Source of the DNA: Gordonia sp. PP30 | Lineage (GTDB): Bacteria; Actinomycetota; Actinomycetes; Mycobacteriales; Mycobacteriaceae | Reading direction: 5' to 3' | DNA length: 64,000 bases | Assembly (NCBI RefSeq): GCF_023100845.1 | Contig: NZ_CP095864.1 | Coordinates: 3,410,001-3,474,000 of the forward strand | Shown here: positions 15,767-25,108 of the stretch, piece by piece | Numbering within the stretch: the stretch's first letter is position 1 | Layout of the letters: the number at the start of each line of letters is the position of its first letter | Position numbers and translations under genes: made by a program | Notes under the pieces: model-generated | Databases searched by the model: none | Seen by the model: only the letters and a program-made list of their open reading frames with translations | What the model was told of the DNA's origin: nothing

Positions 15767-18700
15767 GTCCGCATCGCCCCCGACCGCATCATCGCGTCCC
15801 GCACCGCGTCGTCCTGACTCTTGCGGAGCTTGCCCATGTCCTCCACGACGATCTGCCCGCCGTCACCCACGTAGATCCCGATCGACCCGACCCGCCCCTC
15901 CTTGATGACCTCGTCGAGCTTCTTCGCGATGTCGTCGAGGATCGGGAAGCTCGACGAGCCGGTCGAGAATCCCTGGAAACTGCCGTCCGTCCCGATCGCG
16001 GACGCAGCCATCGCCGCCCCGCCGTACCCGGCGACACCGAGGCGGTACATCTGCTCCAGCCAGTACGCCGGCTTGTGGTCGAGCAGGCCGACCTTCGCGA
16101 CGGCCGGCGCCTGGTAGCCGCCGAATCCCGACCCGAAACCTCCGACGGTGCCGCCATCGGCGTGAAACTCCGGGACCTGGCCAGTGGCGTTGAGGCGCTT
16201 CAGGAACGCCCGAATGCCTGGCCTACTCGCGACGCTCCGCCGGATAACCTCCTCGCCGGGCTCACCCATCATCGGCACGATGTCACCGCGCCCCGACCCC
16301 GGGATCGTGCCGCCGCTCTGGCGCTTCACCGTCGGCCCCGCCGGCTTCGACTTCGTGCCGCCCTGCAGCTCCTGCAGCCGGAGTTCGGCGATCCGGAGTC
16401 GGTCGGTGGCTGTCGTGTTCGCGTCCTTGGCGCGCTGCACCGCCAGCTCGGCCGCGGCGATCTGGGATGGCTTCGCCTTCGGGTTCGCGCGCACCTCGTC
16501 GAGCTTCATCTCGGCGATGCGTTCCTTCTCCGCGGCGGCAGCCTGGTCCCGCCGGGCCTTCTCGACCGCGGCCTTGGCCTGCGCGGCTGTCGACGCCTTC
16601 GGGGTCGTCGTCTTCCCGCCGCCCGTGCCGCCCCCGGTGGACGGCTGGTCCGGGTTCCCGTTGTAGATCGAGCCGCCACCGAGAGTGAACAGCAGCCGCC
16701 GAGTCCCCCCACCGCTACCGCTGTCCGATCCAGTCGACCCGCCGCCACCCGCGCCCGTCGTGGACGGCACCGATCCGCCGTAGTTGGACGGCCAGTTCGT
16801 GACGTACACGGGGGCCCCTGACCCGCTGCCGCCCGTGCCGAGACCTCCCTGATCGCCGGTGCCGACGCCAGGTCCGAGGTCGGCGAGAAGCTTCGACGCC
16901 GAATCCTCCTTCGACTTGATCTCGCCCATGTACCGCTGATCGCCCGCGGTGCCCTGGTAAGCACCGCCGTGCTGCTGGACGCCGACGATCTTCTCCCAGA
17001 TGTCGCCGGTCTTGCCGTCGTTCGCGTCGAGCTTGTCGTAGAAGCCGGTGATGTTGGTGTTCGGGTCGTCACGGCCCGGATACGCCGAGCTCTGCTGGAA
17101 GATTCCGTGCCACTGCCCGCCGCCGCCGACCGCGTCCGGCTTCAGCCCGGACTCCTGATCGGCGGTCGCGAGGACCGCCCGAATCTGGTCGTCGGTGTAG
17201 CCGCGTTTGCGTCCCTCCGCGATGATCTTGCGCGCCACATCCTCACGCGACGAATCCCGAGTGAGCGTCACATCCTTCACGCCACCACCCGCAGCAACAC
17301 CGCCAGCACCGGTGATGTCCGACGACGCCCGCAAATGCACATGATTGGTGTGCCCGGGATAGTCACTGGCGAAGTACGATCCGTCGGTGTCCGGGCTGCG
17401 GCCGTGCCATCCGATCTTCTGGCCTGTGTTCGGGTTCTGCCATATGATCTGCTCCACACCAGGATTCGACGGCGCGATCGACAGCAGATGCTCGGCGAAC
17501 CGCTGCATATGATCGACCGACCCAGACCAGTCGATCCCCCGGTTCAGGTGGTTCGGATTCGGCGCGTATCCCGGCTCGTGCCGGTCCGACTCCTGATGTC
17601 CGGCGTACGTCGACGCCTTCACCCCATACTGCGATTCAAGAGAATGCACCCAATCCGGGAACGGTCCGCCGCCGCCCGGCGGCAGTCCGTAGCTGCTGTC
17701 GACGACAGCGCCCTTGGCGTATGCACGCGCGTACGGGGCGATCATGTAGCCCAGGCGTCGCGCCGATTCGCGGAGGATCGCGATCGTCCGCGGTGTCTTC
17801 TTGCCGGGGATGAACGCCTCCCACGCCCCGGCACCAGCCTCGGCCCACCGCACGAGCCCGGAACCTCCGGCGGGTTCGATGACGGCCTCAGACGGCAGGG
17901 ACGGCACCCCGGCCGGGCGACGCACAGCGCCGTCGGCGTACGCGCGGATCGACCCGTCAGCGTTCGCCGATCCAGCGCCCGCGATCGCACTGAGCGCGGG
18001 GTTTCCGGTGAGGGCGGCGACCGCCGCCGAGTTCGCGGCGTAGTTGATCTCCGGGGTGATCAGGATCTTCTTCTCGCCCGGCTGCTGTGCGCGGTTGACC
18101 TTGTCCCAGAAGGCGGCGTCGTTGGCATCCACAACGATGACGCCGCCCGGCAGTGTCTTGACCTCGATCCCGAGCTTCTTCAGCCGGTCCATATTCTCGG
18201 CGCTGGTGTCGGTCACCTCCACGTAGCCCGGCGGGAGGCTCGTCGTCTCGATCCCGAGTTCTTTCAGTGCCTTCTTCGCACGATCGACGTCCTTCTGGTC
18301 GATCACGAGTTGACCGTCGATGGTCTTGTAGTTGACCTTCATCTCGTCGAGCTTCTTGCGAGCCTGTGCCGTGTCCGCCACGACCGTGTATTGCGCCGTG
18401 AGCTTCTGCGCGCCCGCGATCTTCAACTGGCCCATCTTCTCGATGGCCGCATCTGCGCCCCGCAGTTGGACGTTTGTCGCGATCTCCGACGGCACACCGA
18501 GGTAGACGTCGGCCATCTTCTTCGCCGTATCGGCGCTGACCCCCGCAGCGACGGCCTGGTCGATGAAGGCTTTCCGCTGTGCGACGAGCTGGCCCGTGAC
18601 GTAGTCGAGCGCAGCCGCCGGACCCATGTGCTGGGCTCGCGCATACTCCAGCGCCGACGCGGCGGTCCGACTGTACGCTTGGCCCTGGGAGACGAGCTGG

Positions 18701-20937
18701 TCTTGGAGCTTCGAGCCCTTCTCGGTCGTGACGTCGATGTGGCCGTCGAGCTTGACCGACGCCGCGCCCGCCTCGTCGAAGCTCTTCGCGAGATCCCGCA
18801 TGCCGTCCGACCACTGCTGTAGGGCTTCTTCCTGCGTCAGCTTGTCGTCCTGCAGCGACGACAGCGCCTTGGCGAGCTTGTCGACCTTGCTCGCAGCACC
18901 GTCGGTCGACTCCTCGAACTCGGCCATCGCCTTCGACATGGTTCCGGCACCCGCACTCGACTTGTCGAACGACACCGACATGTCACCGTTGGCCTTCGCC
19001 ATCTGCTCAGCCTTGCTACGGCCATCGTCGACCGTGGTAGCGAGCTTCTGCACGTCGCCGGTCAGCGCCGCAAGCTGGCTGTCGTGCCCGTTTCCGTCGC
19101 CGTACTTCTTCTGGATCGTGGCGAACCACAAGTCGTACGCTTCGCGGCCCTGGAGCACCTTCTCGGTGAGTTCCTGCTGCGAGATCCCCAGCTTCTCCGC
19201 GGCCTCGTAGGCGCCGGTATCGGCGATCTTCTTCGACGCCATCTGCCGCAGATTCGCGTTGATCGCGCCACCAGATTCGAGGAGCGCGTCGGCCCATTCC
19301 TGTGTCGCGGCCTTGGCCTCCTCCGACTTCGCTTTGTCCTCGCTCTTCTTCTGGATCCACATCGTCAGCAGGGCGGTTGCTCCGGTGATCGCCATACCCC
19401 ACGGCCCACCGAGCGCACCCATCAGCCCCGTCGCAGCTCCACGCATCCCGGTCATCGCCGCTGCGGCGGTGCCGGCCGAGCGAGGGAATCGGTCGGCACC
19501 GGCGGCTGCCTGGACGAAGGCGGTCTGCATGCGCGCGATGATTGGGACCTGGCGGCCGATGTTGCCGATCGCGGATCCGAAACGGCCCATGGCCACCGTG
19601 CCCTGCGCCGTCTGCACATTGACGGTCTGGCCGAGTTGGGTGAAGCTGCGGCCGACGCCGGACACCTTCGCGCCGAGTCCCGCCATCTGATCTCCGGCGA
19701 CCTTCTGCGCGATGTGGTAGGCGACGATCGCGGCGAGCGCCGCCTTCACCGGCCCCGGCAGGCTGTTGAACGCCGCCGCAGCCTTGCCGATCGCGCCCGC
19801 GGTCCCCTCGATCGCGTTCAGGCCTGGCCCGGCGAGCAGGTCGACGAACGGCTGAACAACGGGAATCAACTTCCCGCCGACAGCAGCCTGAGTTTCCTCG
19901 AACCGCGCGGTTAGAGTTTTCAGGCTCGCGCCGAACTTCCCGTTGGACCGCTCGACATCACCGTTGACGTGCGCGAGCTGTTTCTGCATCACCAGGTAGG
20001 TGCCGATCGCCTTCTGCTGAGCGGTCAGCTCGGTACCGCGCGCTGCGATCCCAGCCGTATAGACGGCCTCCTTGACGGACGCCTCATCGAGCAGGACGCC
20101 GTACTGGCGCATGGTCTCGGTCTCACCGGCGTACGCCGAGCCCATCGCCTGGATAGCGTCCGCGATCGGAATGCCCTGGAAGGACGCCAGATCGGCGGCA
20201 AGCTTCGTCTGCTCCTTGGAGAAATTGACAAGCTGCTGCCCGGACAGGCCCATCGCCTTGCCGAACACCGCGAACTGGATCGCCGCGCCCTGCGCCTCCC
20301 GCTGGCTCATGCGCATGGTGTCGACGGCGGACTTGCCCCACGCCTCGATCTGGCCGCGCCCGGACCCGAAGACCACGTTCATCTGGTTCGTCTGGGCGCC
20401 GAGAGCGCGGGCGGCGCCGACGGCGTCGGTCATGCCCTTCACGACGGCGGCGATCCCGAAGCCGACGCCCATCGCCGCGAGCGTGCCGCGCGCCTTCGTG
20501 GCCGCCGACGCCAGCTGGTTCGTCGACGCGGTCGCCTTCTGCGTTGCCGCCGAGGACTGCGCCGCCGCGGCGGCCTGCTGACGCTGCGCAGACGACAGGG
20601 ATTGCGTGGCCTGGGTGGCACGCACCTTCGCCGAGTTCTGCGACGCCAGCGCCGACTGCAGTTTTGCTTCGGCCTGCGCGAGTTCCAGGGATCCGGCCTT
20701 CGCGGTCTGCCGGACCTTGGTCAGGTTCTCCTCGGCCGCCCGGACACGGACGGCGGCCGCCTGCTCGGCGGCACGCGCCGACTGCACCTTCGCCGCAGAC
20801 TTCTCGACCTGCGCGGCCATCTGCGCCGCACTCTTCCCCGACGCCTGAAACTCCTGCCGGGCACCGTTCATGCCCTGCTTGAATCCGGAATCGTCGAGCC
20901 CGAGACGGGCCATGAGGGTACCGACGACAAGAGTCAC
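15763..20937 (-). CDS. tape measure protein with two wall-hydrolase-like domains
   Basis: This 1724-residue tail tape measure protein sets tail length and helps DNA entry. The GTG start is supported by AGGAGGT seven bases upstream. Residues 20-200 are alanine-rich coiled coil, and hydrophobic segments lie around residues 420-540. A peptidase-like domain at about 1080-1200 has NHLNRGIDWSG and HTNHVHLR, typical of D-Ala-D-Ala carboxypeptidase-type metal hydrolases. A lysozyme-like domain at about 1220-1355 has KIIAEGRKRGYTDDQIRAVL and resembles the endolysin N-terminus. Gly/Ser-rich linkers and another helical stretch follow. The hydrolase domains probably open the cell wall during injection. 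Confidence 0.92.
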   Translation of the reverse strand: MTLVVGTLMARLGLDDSGFKQGMNGARQEFQASGKSAAQMAAQVEKSAAKVQSARAAEQAAAVRVRAAEENLTKVRQTAKAGSLELAQAEAKLQSALASQNSAKVRATQATQSLSSAQRQQAAAAAQSSAATQKATASTNQLASAATKARGTLAAMGVGFGIAAVVKGMTDAVGAARALGAQTNQMNVVFGSGRGQIEAWGKSAVDTMRMSQREAQGAAIQFAVFGKAMGLSGQQLVNFSKEQTKLAADLASFQGIPIADAIQAMGSAYAGETETMRQYGVLLDEASVKEAVYTAGIAARGTELTAQQKAIGTYLVMQKQLAHVNGDVERSNGKFGASLKTLTARFEETQAAVGGKLIPVVQPFVDLLAGPGLNAIEGTAGAIGKAAAAFNSLPGPVKAALAAIVAYHIAQKVAGDQMAGLGAKVSGVGRSFTQLGQTVNVQTAQGTVAMGRFGSAIGNIGRQVPIIARMQTAFVQAAAGADRFPRSAGTAAAAMTGMRGAATGLMGALGGPWGMAITGATALLTMWIQKKSEDKAKSEEAKAATQEWADALLESGGAINANLRQMASKKIADTGAYEAAEKLGISQQELTEKVLQGREAYDLWFATIQKKYGDGNGHDSQLAALTGDVQKLATTVDDGRSKAEQMAKANGDMSVSFDKSSAGAGTMSKAMAEFEESTDGAASKVDKLAKALSSLQDDKLTQEEALQQWSDGMRDLAKSFDEAGAASVKLDGHIDVTTEKGSKLQDQLVSQGQAYSRTAASALEYARAQHMGPAAALDYVTGQLVAQRKAFIDQAVAAGVSADTAKKMADVYLGVPSEIATNVQLRGADAAIEKMGQLKIAGAQKLTAQYTVVADTAQARKKLDEMKVNYKTIDGQLVIDQKDVDRAKKALKELGIETTSLPPGYVEVTDTSAENMDRLKKLGIEVKTLPGGVIVVDANDAAFWDKVNRAQQPGEKKILITPEINYAANSAAVAALTGNPALSAIAGAGSANADGSIRAYADGAVRRPAGVPSLPSEAVIEPAGGSGLVRWAEAGAGAWEAFIPGKKTPRTIAILRESARRLGYMIAPYARAYAKGAVVDSSYGLPPGGGGPFPDWVHSLESQYGVKASTYAGHQESDRHEPGYAPNPNHLNRGIDWSGSVDHMQRFAEHLLSIAPSNPGVEQIIWQNPNTGQKIGWHGRSPDTDGSYFASDYPGHTNHVHLRASSDITGAGGVAAGGGVKDVTLTRDSSREDVARKIIAEGRKRGYTDDQIRAVLATADQESGLKPDAVGGGGQWHGIFQQSSAYPGRDDPNTNITGFYDKLDANDGKTGDIWEKIVGVQQHGGAYQGTAGDQRYMGEIKSKEDSASKLLADLGPGVGTGDQGGLGTGGSGSGAPVYVTNWPSNYGGSVPSTTGAGGGGSTGSDSGSGGGTRRLLFTLGGGSIYNGNPDQPSTGGGTGGGKTTTPKASTAAQAKAAVEKARRDQAAAAEKERIAEMKLDEVRANPKAKPSQIAAAELAVQRAKDANTTATDRLRIAELRLQELQGGTKSKPAGPTVKRQSGGTIPGSGRGDIVPMMGEPGEEVIRRSVASRPGIRAFLKRLNATGQVPEFHADGGTVGGFGSGFGGYQAPAVAKVGLLDHKPAYWLEQMYRLGVAGYGGAAMAASAIGTDGSFQGFSTGSSSFPILDDIAKKLDEVIKEGRVGSIGIYVGDGGQIVVEDMGKLRKSQDDAVRDAMMRSGAMRT

Positions 20938-20969
20938 GAAGCGCACCTCCTGATTGGGTGTGAGCGGGC

Positions 20970-20975
20970 TACGCT
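20970..20975 (+). promoter_or_regulatory. leaderless -10 box of the zinc-ribbon gene
   Basis: TACGCT fits the actinobacterial TANNNT -10 consensus and lies six bases before the ATG at 20982, which places the transcript start at or next to the start codon. Confidence 0.6.
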
Positions 20976-20981
20976 GCGGGC

Positions 20982-21371
20982 ATGGACGACATACAGATCG
21001 ACGAGGACGGGGCATTCCACTGCGCAAAGTGCGGGGGCACGAATTTCTCGGAGAAGCGCACCACTCGCGCGAAGGTTGGCGGCGGGGCCGCCGCGGTGTT
21101 CACATTCGGAATCGCCGGCGCTGCTGCTCCGCTGCTCACGAAGAAGAAGCTGTGGTGTCAGCAGTGCGGCACGTACAACAAGATGGGCAATGCTCAGCCG
21201 TACGTGCCGTCCGGGACTGCGCCCCCGAAATCGGCCGTCGATCTCGCCCAAGATGAAGCTAGGGCGAAGATGGAACGCAACGCCGCCCAGCGCGCAGCTC
21301 GGGAAGCTGGCGCGCCGTCGAGTGGGCGGGCCGGTCAATACCTGACGGTCAAGAAGCCGATGAAGCCCTAA
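20982..21371 (+). CDS. zinc-ribbon membrane protein on the plus strand (moron-like)
   Basis: This 129-residue protein has two CxxC pairs, CAKC at 14-17 and CQQC near 59-62, which form a zinc ribbon around a short hydrophobic segment (AAVFTFGIAGAAAPLL). A charged helical tail follows. It is read against the surrounding minus-strand tail operon, between the tape measure and chaperone genes, and its last 23 bases overlap the chaperone stop. Its own TANNNT box makes it look like an independently expressed added gene. Function unknown. Confidence 0.75.
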   Translation: MDDIQIDEDGAFHCAKCGGTNFSEKRTTRAKVGGGAAAVFTFGIAGAAAPLLTKKKLWCQQCGTYNKMGNAQPYVPSGTAPPKSAVDLAQDEARAKMERNAAQRAAREAGAPSSGRAGQYLTVKKPMKP

Positions 21372-22277
21372 GCACGAGAGCGAGGCGCGGTCCTCGGTCG
21401 ATCAGGTCGCGGAGACGGAGTTCCAGCCACCGCCAGGACCGCGCCGACATCAACGCGTGATCCTCGACGTCGACACCGAATACCTCGTGGAGGTCGCATT
21501 CGGCGGCCGCCCACGCGTTAAGGACATCAGCGAGGGTGACCGGCCGGTACACCGTCTCCGGCGGGTCAGCCGGGGCCGGCGTGTCGGCCCACCAGTCGCG
21601 GATCTCGGTGCGCGGGTTGTAGTCGCCGCCGCCCGGATCCGACGCCCCGTACGCCCCCGGCCGGGGGTCATACAGGCCGCCGTACCGTGATGGCCGAAGC
21701 GCCGAATCTACTTGTGCTTCTTCTTGTTCTTCGCCCGCCGAGCCGCCCGATTCGGCTCGACGGGACGCGGGTTTCCCGGATCATCCTCCGGGATCTCGTC
21801 GATCTCGGGCAGATCCATCGCGGGCGCCATCCCCGCGACCCAATGCGTTTCCGCGACGACACGGCCCATGCCGACGTCGATCAGGGCGGTGCGTCCGGCG
21901 TGCATGATCTCTTCCCACGACACGCCGTCGGCGTCCATCTCCGACCACACCCCACCCGACCACGTCCCGAGGTCGCGTTCCTCGATCACCGGTTCCCCCG
22001 CCTCGTCGAGGACGGGATCACCGGTGACGATGTCGAGGACCGGCACCTGCTGTACGTCGGGCTGCCACTGGGCTCCGAGGATCTTCGCGATGTGGTCGAG
22101 CTCGGTGGCGTCGCCGATCATTTCGGCGGCGAAGAGCTGCCGAATCTTCAGCCCCTCCGACGCGGACGGGCTGGGGATGCGGTAGGTCTTGCCGTTGATC
22201 GTCAGCAGCAGATCCGGGTCGTGGAACTCGCGGAGATCCGCGAACGCCCTCCCGGCCGGTTTGGTCTCATCGGTCAT
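21349..22277 (-). CDS. tail assembly chaperone, G-T frameshift product
   Basis: The second chaperone frame, 21349 to about 21716, has no start codon before 21552 but continues openly from the end of the upstream frame if the ribosome slips back one base near the AAGAAGAAG run at 21717-21727. The fused product would be about 310 residues and ends with SARSWRWLELRLRDLIDRG, a typical end for these proteins. This arrangement before the tape measure gene is conserved in siphoviruses. No classical slippery heptamer is visible, so the slip site is approximate. Confidence 0.65.
21708..22277 (-). CDS. tail assembly chaperone (upstream frame product)
   Basis: This 189-residue acidic protein ends in a basic tail, ARRAKNKKKHK. 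It lies between the major tail protein and tape measure genes, the usual place of the first chaperone that binds the tape measure during tail assembly. The start ATG has GGAGGG upstream. It is also the N-terminal part of the frameshift product described at 21349-22277. Confidence 0.82.
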   Translation of the reverse strand: MTDETKPAGRAFADLREFHDPDLLLTINGKTYRIPSPSASEGLKIRQLFAAEMIGDATELDHIAKILGAQWQPDVQQVPVLDIVTGDPVLDEAGEPVIEERDLGTWSGGVWSEMDADGVSWEEIMHAGRTALIDVGMGRVVAETHWVAGMAPAMDLPEIDEIPEDDPGNPRPVEPNRAARRAKNKKKHK

Positions 22278-22306
22278 CGAGAAGCCCTCCTATCTCGACG
22301 AACCGG

Positions 22307-23107
22307 TCAGGCCGGGGTGAGCGCGAACGCGCCGCCGGTCAGGCCGCTCCCGGAACCGGTGAGCGCACCGCTCGGCGTGGCGATCGAGTAGGGGCCGCCC
22401 GCCGATCCGGTGACCGTCCAGTCCGACGCCTTGAAGCCGTCGTCGAGCGCCACCAGCGCGGCCTTGACCGCCGACGCCGCGGCGTTGTAGGCGATCGGCG
22501 CGGTGGTCTCACCACGGAACGTGAGGGTGAAGTCACCTGCCGACGGAGTGCCGAGGGCGAGGGTGTACGACAGTGGCCCGGCCGACGACCCGGCCTGCAC
22601 GGCGAACGCCGCGATCTTCGTCGGCTTGCCCTTGCAGATCAGCTCGCCGTCGAACTTCTGCAGCTCCTTCGGGTCGCCGCCGGTCAGCTTCACCTTGCAC
22701 AGGAACTTGCCCTGGTAGTTGTCCTCGATACCGTCGAGGCGGCAGTACCGGAAGTGCCGCGCCATGTCACGATCGCCGATCCCGCGGCCAGCCTGGATCA
22801 GTTCGGTCAGGCCCGGATCCGGGACGAAGTCGCCCGAGTCCGAGGCGCCCTTGTACAGGCCCTCAACGCTGACCTTCAGACCGTTGGAGGTGCCGGCCTC
22901 GGACGCCCATCCGCCCATCAGAATGTCCGAATCGTCCTCGGACTGCGGATCGAACTGGGGATCGAACTTCTTGATGCCCGCGACGAAAAGCCAGTCCGAT
23001 TCGACGGCGGTCGCGGGGTCGGTGCCCTTGGGCAGGACCTGCACGGCGTAGAGGCCGGCGGGGATGGTGTCGAGCAGCCCGCTATCGGGCGTGGTGAGGA
23101 GAGGCAT
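22307..23107 (-). CDS. major tail (tube) protein with C-terminal Ig-like domain
   Basis: This is a 266-residue protein. The first 175 residues are a tail tube domain (SDILMGGWASEAGTSNGLKV, then LIQAGRGIGDRDM). Residues about 180-266 form a serine-, threonine- and alanine-rich domain like the Ig-like extensions that decorate tails. Gene order (after the terminator gene, before the chaperones) supports the role. Confidence 0.85.
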   Translation of the reverse strand: MPLLTTPDSGLLDTIPAGLYAVQVLPKGTDPATAVESDWLFVAGIKKFDPQFDPQSEDDSDILMGGWASEAGTSNGLKVSVEGLYKGASDSGDFVPDPGLTELIQAGRGIGDRDMARHFRYCRLDGIEDNYQGKFLCKVKLTGGDPKELQKFDGELICKGKPTKIAAFAVQAGSSAGPLSYTLALGTPSAGDFTLTFRGETTAPIAYNAAASAVKAALVALDDGFKASDWTVTGSAGGPYSIATPSGALTGSGSGLTGGAFALTPA

Positions 23108-23110
23108 AGG

Positions 23111-23560
23111 TCATGCTCCGATCGGGTTGCATTGGATTTCGTAGGAGTCGGCCCGCTCCCAGCGCCCGTTGGCGTCGGGTTCGATCGGGGCGACGAGCTG
23201 GCGTGAGCACCACAGGATGCGGACGCCACCCGGCCACAGGCCGGGAGTCATGGTGTGCAGCGCCGCGTAGGCGGCGTCTGCCAGTGAGTGGACGGTGGTC
23301 GGGTTCTTGTCGCCGCGCCACCGCAGTTGGACGCGCACGGTAGGATTCCCGCGCTGCGTCATCGGGTTCGGGTCGGTCCAGTAGTGGCTGATCGCGACCT
23401 GCAAGTCAGGTGTCGGGTACAGCTGCCCGAAGAACACCGGCGGCGCCGCCGGGGTGGTCGGGTAGGCGCCGTCCGGGCTGTAGGCCGCGACCCCGGCCTC
23501 AGTAAGACGCCGGGCGAGCGCGTCGAGCACATCGGTGATCGTCGGCATCCGGGCAGCCAT
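23111..23560 (-). CDS. tail terminator protein
   Basis: This is a 149-residue protein from the ATG with GGAGG five bases upstream; a GTG two codons earlier is a weaker alternative. Its place just before the tail tube gene and its size fit tail terminators, which cap the tube and join it to the head. The N-terminal helix (ITDVLDALARRLTEAGVAAY) is typical. Confidence 0.75.
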   Translation of the reverse strand: MAARMPTITDVLDALARRLTEAGVAAYSPDGAYPTTPAAPPVFFGQLYPTPDLQVAISHYWTDPNPMTQRGNPTVRVQLRWRGDKNPTTVHSLADAAYAALHTMTPGLWPGGVRILWCSRQLVAPIEPDANGRWERADSYEIQCNPIGA

Positions 23561-23627
23561 CAGCACCTCCGATCATGGGTGGGAAGCCGGGCGCGGCCCG
23601 GGGAGGGCACCAGGACGCGCCCGACGA

Positions 23628-23960
23628 TCAGGAGAGGTCCAGGACCTCAGCGATAGCCGCCTGCACGTCGCTCTGATTCGCCAGCAGCGCCGTCTCCAAG
23701 TACTTGGCCTGCCCACTCGGGTGTTTGAATCCCAGCTTCTCGTGCTGCTTGACCGCATACGGGGACGACGTGTGCACCGCCGCCTCATCGTCAGACACCG
23801 TGACCTGGATCGACGCCGCCAGCGCCCCCGACTTCTTGGGGGCCAGCTCCCGCGCCCGCGCCTGCACGATCTCGGCGCCCGCACGCAACGCCCGCATGCC
23901 GCGATCAGCGACCGCCGCCTCCACCTCGCCGAAGCCGTCATCGACGTCCACCGACGCCAT
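23628..23960 (-). CDS. HK97 gp10-like head-tail joining protein
   Basis: This is a 110-residue protein whose ATG shares a base with the previous stop (TGATG). The segment ARELAPKKSGALAASIQVTV followed by a YAVKQHEKLGFKHPSGQAKY-like end matches the HK97 gp10 family, placed between head and tail genes. It probably forms part of the connector. Confidence 0.8.
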   Translation of the reverse strand: MASVDVDDGFGEVEAAVADRGMRALRAGAEIVQARARELAPKKSGALAASIQVTVSDDEAAVHTSSPYAVKQHEKLGFKHPSGQAKYLETALLANQSDVQAAIAEVLDLS

Positions 23961-24283
23961 CAGGCGATCTCGATCGAGTAGTAGTCCGGACTCTTGTCGA
24001 AACCGCCGATATGCCGCGCCGCGGCGATCACCGTCCGCCACGCCTCATCCCCCGGCACCTGCACCAGCGATCCGGGCGGAATGTCGGCGGTCCCGACAGC
24101 CATCGCCGCCGACGACACCGACACCACCTCCGCGCCCGAACTGTCCCGCACCAGCTTCTGCTCATGCTTCAGCCGGCACAAGATCGTGACCTCGGCGGCG
24201 TGCTGGTCGCCGTACGGGCCGCGCCCGGTCAGGCGCTTCACGCCGAGCGGCTGCGTGAAGAACACCGCGAGCGGATCAGACAT
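23960..24283 (-). CDS. head-tail connector (stopper) protein
   Basis: This is a 107-residue beta-rich protein between the adaptor and gp10-like genes. Size and order match head-closure stopper proteins. No catalytic motif is present. Confidence 0.7.
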   Translation of the reverse strand: MSDPLAVFFTQPLGVKRLTGRGPYGDQHAAEVTILCRLKHEQKLVRDSSGAEVVSVSSAAMAVGTADIPPGSLVQVPGDEAWRTVIAAARHIGGFDKSPDYYSIEIA

Positions 24284-24295
24284 GGCCGCCTCGGA

Positions 24296-24820
24296 TCACA
24301 GCTTGTACCTGCCCAGGATATGGCCGTACGCGTACTGAATCCGGCGGCGCACACCGACATCCGTTGATGGCGCCGCGAAGTCAGCGGTCGCGCTGTCCAG
24401 CGAGACCCGGCTGACCGACGGCCCCTCCGCCGCGGCGACCAGGTCGGCGATCATGTCGCCGGCCACCGAGATGATCGCGGGCGGCACTGCGTCGAGGCCG
24501 TGTGTGATCGTCGCGGTGATCGCCCGGAATCCCTGCGGCCATGACGCCCGTCGAAGTGCACCGAGCTCAGACCACGTGTACCCGGCGATCGGCTGGCCGT
24601 CCGCGTCGACGACCGACTCGACGGCCGTCATGTGCAGTGTCGGGAGCTGTACGAGACGGTTACCCGAGTAGTCGATGGTGAAGGTCTGCGTCACGGCCGG
24701 CGCGATGTGCCATCCGCAGTATCCGCGGATGGCCTCGCACACCGAGGCGAGTATCGCCGGGTCGGTGTCCGGCACGGTGTCTTCCGGGATGAGTGGCGGC
24801 AGACCTGAGAAGTCGATCAC
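24296..24820 (-). CDS. head-tail adaptor protein
   Basis: This is a 174-residue protein with a helical N-terminal region (ILASVCEAIRGYCGWHIAP) and a VESVVDADGQ stretch, both typical of gp6-like adaptors that bind the portal from below. It starts four bases inside the end of the upstream small gene. Confidence 0.75.
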   Translation of the reverse strand: MIDFSGLPPLIPEDTVPDTDPAILASVCEAIRGYCGWHIAPAVTQTFTIDYSGNRLVQLPTLHMTAVESVVDADGQPIAGYTWSELGALRRASWPQGFRAITATITHGLDAVPPAIISVAGDMIADLVAAAEGPSVSRVSLDSATADFAAPSTDVGVRRRIQYAYGHILGRYKL

Positions 24821-25038
24821 GACTCTTCGGGCTCCGGGGTCTTCTTCGGTCGGCCCGGCCGGCGCGACGTGCGCAGCACCACGGTGTCCGCGGTTTCCGT
24901 GCCCGGTGCCGCCGGTTCGGCGACCGCGACGAACAGCGCCGGGTGGGATTCGAGGATCGGGTCGCCCTCATCGACCAGGGTTCCGCCGGCGACGACGCGG
25001 TCCCCGTACGCGAATGCGTTGATGCAGCGGTACTGCAT
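24817..25038 (-). CDS. small protein between capsid and adaptor genes
   Basis: This 73-residue protein begins MQYRCINAFAYGDRVVAGG and ends in a proline- and lysine-rich tail. Short proteins of this kind often sit between capsid and connector genes of actinophages. Function unknown. Confidence 0.6.
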   Translation of the reverse strand: MQYRCINAFAYGDRVVAGGTLVDEGDPILESHPALFVAVAEPAAPGTETADTVVLRTSRRPGRPKKTPEPEES

Positions 25039-25108
25039 TGGTGGGTCTCCTTCGCTCTGTGGGGGGCGTGTGCGGCGGCCCGCATGGTGGTGCGGGCCGC
25101 CGACAGGG

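Noticed and set aside
16969..18822. A 617-residue plus-strand open frame
   Set aside because: It is opposite the tape measure gene, with no motif or start signal.
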